This document shows, in pieces, positions 58,968 through 64,000 of a DNA stretch of 64,000 nt. Source of the stretch: Tetragonia tetragonoides (Eukaryota; Streptophyta; Magnoliopsida; Caryophyllales; Aizoaceae). Both the position numbers and the translations under genes were made by a program. Below the pieces are notes generated by a model. It did not search any database. It was not told the origin of the DNA and saw only the letters and a program-made list of their open reading frames with translations. The stretch covers positions 16,641,501 to 16,705,500 of the forward strand of contig CM076144.1 in assembly GCA_038025085.1 (NCBI GenBank), read 5' to 3'. How positions within the stretch are numbered: the first letter of the stretch is position 1; the number at the start of each line of letters is the position of its first letter.

Positions 58968-59781
58968 CTGATATGCACCAAAATCACATTCTGAGAGCTT
59001 CTTGCTCCAATATAATACCAAAGCACAATGTGCACTACCGGTAACAGAATCCTGCAATGCAATATTTGTTCCATTACTTGCACTGACTTCTTCTTAGATC
59101 ACATATCAGGGTTGTTGGTTACTGTAGGATCAACTTTCGTATAGCAAAATATGTAAAGTCAGATCCTTTCTGGCTAAAACTAGAAAGAAACAGGAAGCAG
59201 ATTACCTCGTTGACACCATTCTTTGGACCAAATACTCGACTAACGAATTCAAACACAAACACAGAGTGTGTTTGAGAAAGTGCAGTAATGATCAATGCTC
59301 TACCATGGAATTTTCGTATCTCTTCAAATTGTGGTTTTACCTCTGCAACAGCCTTTGCTGGTGGCAACACCACCTAAAAACAAAGGAACAATAAGTTGCT
59401 ACCAAAAACAAAAGAATCAGAACAGTAGGGTGAAAAAGTTAATAGAGTTTTCAGTTTTTGATCAAATACCAACAGGTCCTCTGCAGCTGTCTTCTTAATA
59501 TCAATCACAGGAGCACCACCCAGGACTTTACTTATTAATGTGGTTTCATTTGCATTGTAGTCGGTGATTGGGACAGCAGGAAAGCCTATTTCAATCAAGG
59601 GAAGCTCATTTGCTTCACTAGTTTCAAAATCTGTTGAGTTTGCTGTTTTCGCTTGTAGTACTTTTTTGGCAGTTAAGATGCTAGATTGTGTCAAAAACTC
59701 TATTACATTTCCATTTACCTGCAAACCAGAAGTGAAACAAAAGTGTGCAGCCGCTAAGGTTGCGTGGCAGCAGAGTTTTAC
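58968..59781 (-). pseudogene. PhzF-family (phenazine biosynthesis-like) gene fragment, three exons, inside the CACTA element
   Basis: Minus-strand exons 59781-59470, 59373-59206 and 59051-58968 join in frame at AG/GT sites. Exon 1 carries VKLCCHATLAAAHFCFTSGL (family: VKLCGHATLAAAH), VIEFLTQSSILTAKKV and VIDIKKT. Exon 2 has LPPAKAVAEVKPQFEEIRKF and FVSRVFGPKNGVNE. Exon 3 has DSVTGSAHCAL and YWSKKLSECDFGAYQ, the family's D-P-V-T/C-GSAHC block with Pro changed to Ser. The N-terminal part with GNPAAV and the catalytic Glu, and the C-terminal exon, were not found. An extra in-frame CAG sits in the FTSGL-VNGN junction. Plant PhzF proteins are isomerase-like and of unclear role. With both ends missing, a functional enzyme is unlikely. 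Confidence 0.85.
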
Positions 59782-59910
59782 CTGCAAATTTCAGGAAAAG
59801 AAATACCATGAGTTTTACCTGCACATAAAGAAAATTAGCACAGGATATGTTATGACAAGTTCCTAGTTACCTAAACTATGTGAAGCGATCAAGGAATACC
59901 ATGAAATACT

Positions 59911-60133
59911 CTTAGGAAGGGTAGCTTGTATAGTCCTTGACATCATGTGGTAAGAGAACCCTGCAAAACTTATCAAATAGATCAAATTCTGAGGAACTTG
60001 TATAGTCATTGACATCATGTGGTTAGAGAACCCTGCAAAACAGATTAAATAGATCGAGTTCTTAGGAAGGTATCTTGTATAGTCCTTGACATAATGTGGC
60101 AAGAGAACCCTGCAAAACAGATGAAATAGACTA
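59911..60133. repeat. Three tandem copies of a 72-77-bp unit in the CACTA interior
   Basis: Units begin CTTGTATAGTC at 59925, 59997 and 60074. Each contains GACAT(C/A)ATGTGG and AGAGAACCCTGCAAAAC. On the minus strand each has TTTTGCAGGGTTCTC, a splice-acceptor-like word. Confidence 0.88.
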
Positions 60134-62168
60134 AAACAAAAAATGCAGCAAACTACGAAAGGGAAAATAACAACCATAACAACAGCAGCATCGTAAAGCC
60201 TTTCAGAAGCCAACCAGAAGGAAACAACACCAGCCCCAGTAGGTGTAGATACAGAAGCCAACAGTACACAAAACACACCAAGTTCAGGCATCTAGCTCGA
60301 CCTGCAAAACTATACAGCAGCAGCCAGCACCACGACGCTACTGCACTTAAATTCGAAACTAAAGCACGACACCAGCAAAGGAACAACGGATTACCAACTC
60401 TATCCAATAGCAAAACATCAATAGGGAAACAATATCATAAACTCTTGCCTAAGGTACAGTATGTAGGGAGAAAAACCGCGGAGCACTTTCCTCAGATCCC
60501 AGTTCACAAACAATATTAACCCTGTAATTGATTCCTGAAAACAAATCAGAAAGTAGAATCACAAAATCCCAGCTCACGAGACACGAGCAGAGAAGAAAAC
60601 TCAACTCAAAACTTCAACAAAATCAAATGATTTCAGACGAAAATTCAGAAATATCTAGCAAAAGATTAAGGATCAATCTTCTTAAAACTCGAAACAGCAA
60701 CTCAAATTTAATAAATACCTTATAAGCAGACTGAAATTAACTTAAGTTTCTCCAACGAAACCCACAATAATAACTGCACTTTACCAAAACAAAATGTTCA
60801 AAACTTCGATCAAAGAACTCGCTCACAACAAGCAATATCGGGATAGCAGTTCAAAATTGCACCAACACTATCAAATCCAGAACTAGTCCATAATTTCAGA
60901 ACGAGGGCAGTTTCCCACAAACACACACTCAGTAGCAGCTCAACAACGCAGTAACACAATATACTGAAAAGATTCGGTATCAGTACCAATAGCTCAAGAC
61001 AACAGAAAATTCAGCTAGTTATGCATTGTTTAAGAGTTTAGCTTTGAGTTCAAATTACACAAGTACATAGATGCCCTGATCTCACCATTCCAGGTATAAT
61101 ACAACATTTGAACATTTGAAATCATGAAAACATAAAACTAAAACAAATCAGACTCTGAACACAATCTTCAGAGCATAAAATCTGTGCAATCAACAGTTAG
61201 ATATTATACCATAGGTGATTGAATACAACACTAGCAGCCATGTTTATAATTAAAAGCCAAAATAGTAGTGGAGGGAATTTTCGACAAGTCCTTAACATCT
61301 ATGCAGCAAATTATTCTCTTGTATTTTACAAACAACATTATTTGTACAAGAACAAAGAAAGATCATTAAAAACAAATCTGCTGATGCGCAATTCCAATTG
61401 TTATAGAAGATACCAGAAGAATAAAACAAATTCCCATTAAAGAAAACACCCAAATTACATAATTGTATCAAACTTTTAAGCACTTATACATTCAACAAAA
61501 AGAAAATGAAGAAGAAATAATTACCTTAAGCCTCCTTGCAGAGCTTTGTATGTAGAAGAAAAATAAACCCCATAGAATTTCGCAATTAAGGACATTCTGA
61601 GAAACTCCACAAAGATTTTCTTCAACTGATCATCAAGGTTATTAACAACACTGGCCAAAAAAATGAGTTTAATTAAAACAATAATAAATGAGAGAAAGGG
61701 ACCAATCTAGTCTAAACCACAAAAACCTAGCCAAATGTTTTACACTTATACAGAAAACAACGAAGAAATCAGCGGCAATCGGGTATTCGATTGTGTCGAG
61801 CCGAGTGAACTGGATCCGATGCCCTAAACCCTTAATTTCATCAGCCACCGCCATCTGGCAACGATGGAGGAGCCCCCAGACCATTCTCCATAGATGTCGA
61901 TTGTCCAGCAAGAGAAGAGAAGAAATGCGAGTAGGACGGGAGAGAGAGAAATGGTGGTGAATGGTTGATTTTTCTTTTTAAATTTTTTTGAGGTTTCTCC
62001 TTTGCGTTTGTTTCTAAGCTTGATGCACAATTATGTTTCTAAGCTTGATTTTTTTTCTTTGAGAATTCTCCTTCTTTTGCGTTTGCGTTTGTTTATGAAA
62101 TCGACAAAATTATCACGGGGCAAAGCGTGGAGACCCTCCACACTAATTGAAAGCGTGGAGAACCTCCA

Positions 62169-62304
62169 TTTGGTTTTCCACACTTTTGGAAGTGTGGAGA
62201 AAAAAGTGTCTCCTATTAGCATATTTGTTGTAGTGAATTTGGTTTTCCACACTTTTGGAAGTGTGGAGAAAAAAGTGTCTCCTATTAGCATATTTGTTGT
62301 AGTG
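62169..62304. repeat. 69-bp tandem duplication containing a hairpin and a CACTA-like end
   Basis: Units 62169-62237 and 62238-62304 appear identical. Each holds the palindrome TCCACACTTTTGGAAGTGTGGA and ends in TTTGTTGTAGTG, the reverse complement of CACTACAACAAA. Confidence 0.9.
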
Positions 62305-63459
62305 ACTGTAACAATATTTCCCATTAATTTCATAATGATAGTCACATCACTTACAAAAATTGGACACTTGCATTAAAAAAAAAAAAAATTGACTATAATC
62401 TTCACTAAGGGAACAGTCTGACCTCAAACAAAACAAAAACAGCCTAATAGTTCCAACATCTTGCTGGATTAAACTTTCTTCTCAGCATCACTGCTCCAGT
62501 TCAAAGAGTCCAGTAGCACTAGGACCACCTTGCTCCTGAAATGGTAATGAAATGATTATGAGTTCACTGTTAAAAATATCATAACAAGGAAGCCTTGTTT
62601 CTAGTTGAAAATAATCCAACGTAGCAAGGCTAACAATTATCTGCTAGACATCTGCAGAAGGGTCAAGTTCTGATTGAACATATGTACTTGGCAGATAACC
62701 AAAAAGGTCCGAGCTCCGTGAAAAGTTAATAGATAATGCAAATAAAACAGCTGTGTTCCCAATTCAAACAACTCCCCCACATTCATCACAAACTGGATCA
62801 ATTTCAAACAGTTAATCATTAACTTAACTCATCTCAACTAAAAAATCAGACAAATGAATTATCTAAACCTTAAGCATAAATAAATTCACTAAAATTTAAA
62901 TGTTTGATAAATACAAATTAACTTACTCAAACTCATTATTTCGGAATTGATAAAAAAAATTACCAAAATTGTAATCTTTAACTCCACTACTTGAGTGACA
63001 AAAGAAATCAGAGATAAAGGAACTTCGAAATCCCATTTGATTCTTCTCTGTTACAGCCTGAGAAGCAAATACATATTGTGTTAGATATAGGGTAATGATT
63101 CACACAAATTTAGTGAACGATTTCATAGAAATCTTTCGATTCGATTGAAGTCGAATAAAGAATTTAGTACCTCTCATCGATTTGTTCGGTTTAGTAATCT
63201 CAAAGGAAAATAGAAGGATATGATGTAGGAGCATGATGAGAAGCATTGAGAAGATCTGGAAGGAGAAGAGGTAGACAAAAGGGAGTCGGTGGGTTTATGG
63301 TGGATGTAGGAAACCCTAGATCTTGAGTGAAACAAAGTTTGTCTGTATTGGTATTTTGATCATATATATTTTTTAATCTTTTCCTTAGGTAACTGAAGAG
63401 TTAGAGGGAAAAAAAAATTAAGCGCTGAACGCGAGCGGGAACTAAATTTGGCTTTTTCA
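62305..63459. other. CACTA interior, right part; no firm gene
   Basis: On the minus strand near 62540-62480 an exon-like piece follows TTTCAG and reads EQGGPSATGLFELEQ and a stop. I cannot assign it to a family. The rest is AT-rich. Confidence 0.3.
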
Positions 63460-63621
63460 ATTTTGTGACGCTTAAATTTTGGGATTACAACTTTTTCAAT
63501 TTAATGACACTTCAAGCGGTCACAATATTTCGGGACTACGATAGTCGTAGCAAAATTTCTGGCATTTCGACCACCTGTTACAAAACATCCGTCACTACTT
63601 GAGCTTTTTCTTGTAGGGGGG

Positions 63622-64000
63622 TGAGTAAATGGATGATTTGTGTAGAGTTTGGGTATGTATTGGTGGGTAATGGCTTAAAAGAGTCTTTCTGATAGGATTC
63701 TCCGGGATGGCCTGAAGCCAAATAAGAGGGGACGATCAACTTCTATTCAATCATAGGTATTCCATTGGGGAAAATAATTGTCACTGGGGAAATGTGGATT
63801 CCATTGGGGAATGTGATTTTGTATGAAGGTGATTTGATGGAATGGTTGGTGGAACACCCGTGATCGCGTATAACCAAATTTCTTATTCTAACCTCGAATT
63901 TGGCCCCAGGCCGGGTTGTGTACATAAACGAATACACTAGTTTTATTGAAAATATTTTCGACATGATATGTCACACAAGTGAGAGAACTTCTTTTTATTT
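63622..64000. other. Sequence beyond the CACTA element, no gene seen
   Basis: Contains three ATTCCATTGGGGAA-like words near 63760-63815. The word CATTGGGGAA also occurs at 57393, on the other side of the CACTA insertion. Probably repetitive DNA of unknown class. Confidence 0.35.

Larger units (their letters stand above)
57417..63618. mobile_element. CACTA (En/Spm) element without transposase, carrying PhzF-like exons
   Basis: The left end is CACTACAACAAAAAGG. The right end reverse complements to CCCTACAAGAAAAAGC, with one change in the CACTA. GGG flanks both sides (57414-57416 and 63619-63621), the 3-bp duplication of this class. Subterminal repeats such as CGTCACTA, GTGACG and GTCACAA crowd both ends (57470-57650 and 63460-63600). 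No TNP2/TNPD-type ORF is visible. The interior holds exons of a PhzF-family gene and tandem repeats. Confidence 0.8.

Noticed and set aside
60153..60413. Possible PhzF N-terminus (VGNPLFLCW resembles the GNPAAV motif)
   Set aside because: Only three residues match and the surrounding sequence does not continue the family pattern.
61669..61911. 80-codon minus-strand ORF with MAVADEIKGLGHRIQFTRLD
   Set aside because: It looks somewhat protein-like and may be another captured exon, but I recognise no family and no clear splice sites, so I do not list it as a gene.
56985..63938. 15-bp inverted match (TATTCGTTTATGTAC) on the two sides of the CACTA element
   Set aside because: Too short and internal to both flanks; similarity does not extend, so it is not a terminal repeat.

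Overview
This is a nuclear genomic window from a flowering plant. The evidence is low-GC, intron-rich DNA, one complete multi-exon plant-type gene, a truncated Au-like SINE, a Tekay-like chromovirus, LINEs, hAT, CACTA, Stowaway-like, Harbinger-like and Helitron-like elements, and long (ATT)n, (TA)n and (AAC)n microsatellites. Nothing in it looks bacterial, viral or organellar. I cannot name the species.

Only one complete cellular gene is visible. It is a GPI-anchored-type (A36/A39-like) aspartic protease on the minus strand, 25339 down to 3882. Ten exons join in frame at canonical GT-AG sites into a 496-residue protein. The gene covers 21.5 kb because its introns are full of transposons: LINE 3' fragments in introns 4, 6, 7 and 8, a LINE carrying a nested 1.3-kb LTR element in intron 4, a Stowaway-like MITE in intron 6, and an Au-like SINE plus a Harbinger-like MITE with a 190-bp (ATT)n tract in intron 7. 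The second catalytic motif reads D-I-G instead of D-S/T-G.

Layout: 1-3.9 kb, a Copia relic, a foldback element and gene-poor DNA. 3.9-25.3 kb, the protease gene. 25.3-35.3 kb, a hAT MITE with an 8-bp target duplication, LINE remnants, a 6.7-kb LINE bounded by 14-bp target duplications (endonuclease, RT, RNase H, but no recognisable ORF1), and an inverted-repeat element. 35.6-44.6 kb, a nest: a hAT element whose ends and 8-bp target duplication now lie 9 kb apart because LTR-retrotransposon remains and a Helitron-like element entered it; a Mutator-like foldback element sits inside one of those LTRs. 45.0-56.6 kb, a Ty3/gypsy element with 2.8-kb LTRs, a decayed gag-pol and an extra intact 183-codon ORF ahead of gag. 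57.4-63.6 kb, a CACTA element without visible transposase that carries exons of a PhzF-family gene. The DNA on either side of it (56.6-57.4 and 63.6-64.0 kb) is unrecognised and probably repetitive.

The most interesting items are the PhzF-carrying CACTA element, the extra ORF upstream of gag, the protease D-I-G motif, and the LINE that is full length by its target duplication yet lacks ORF1.
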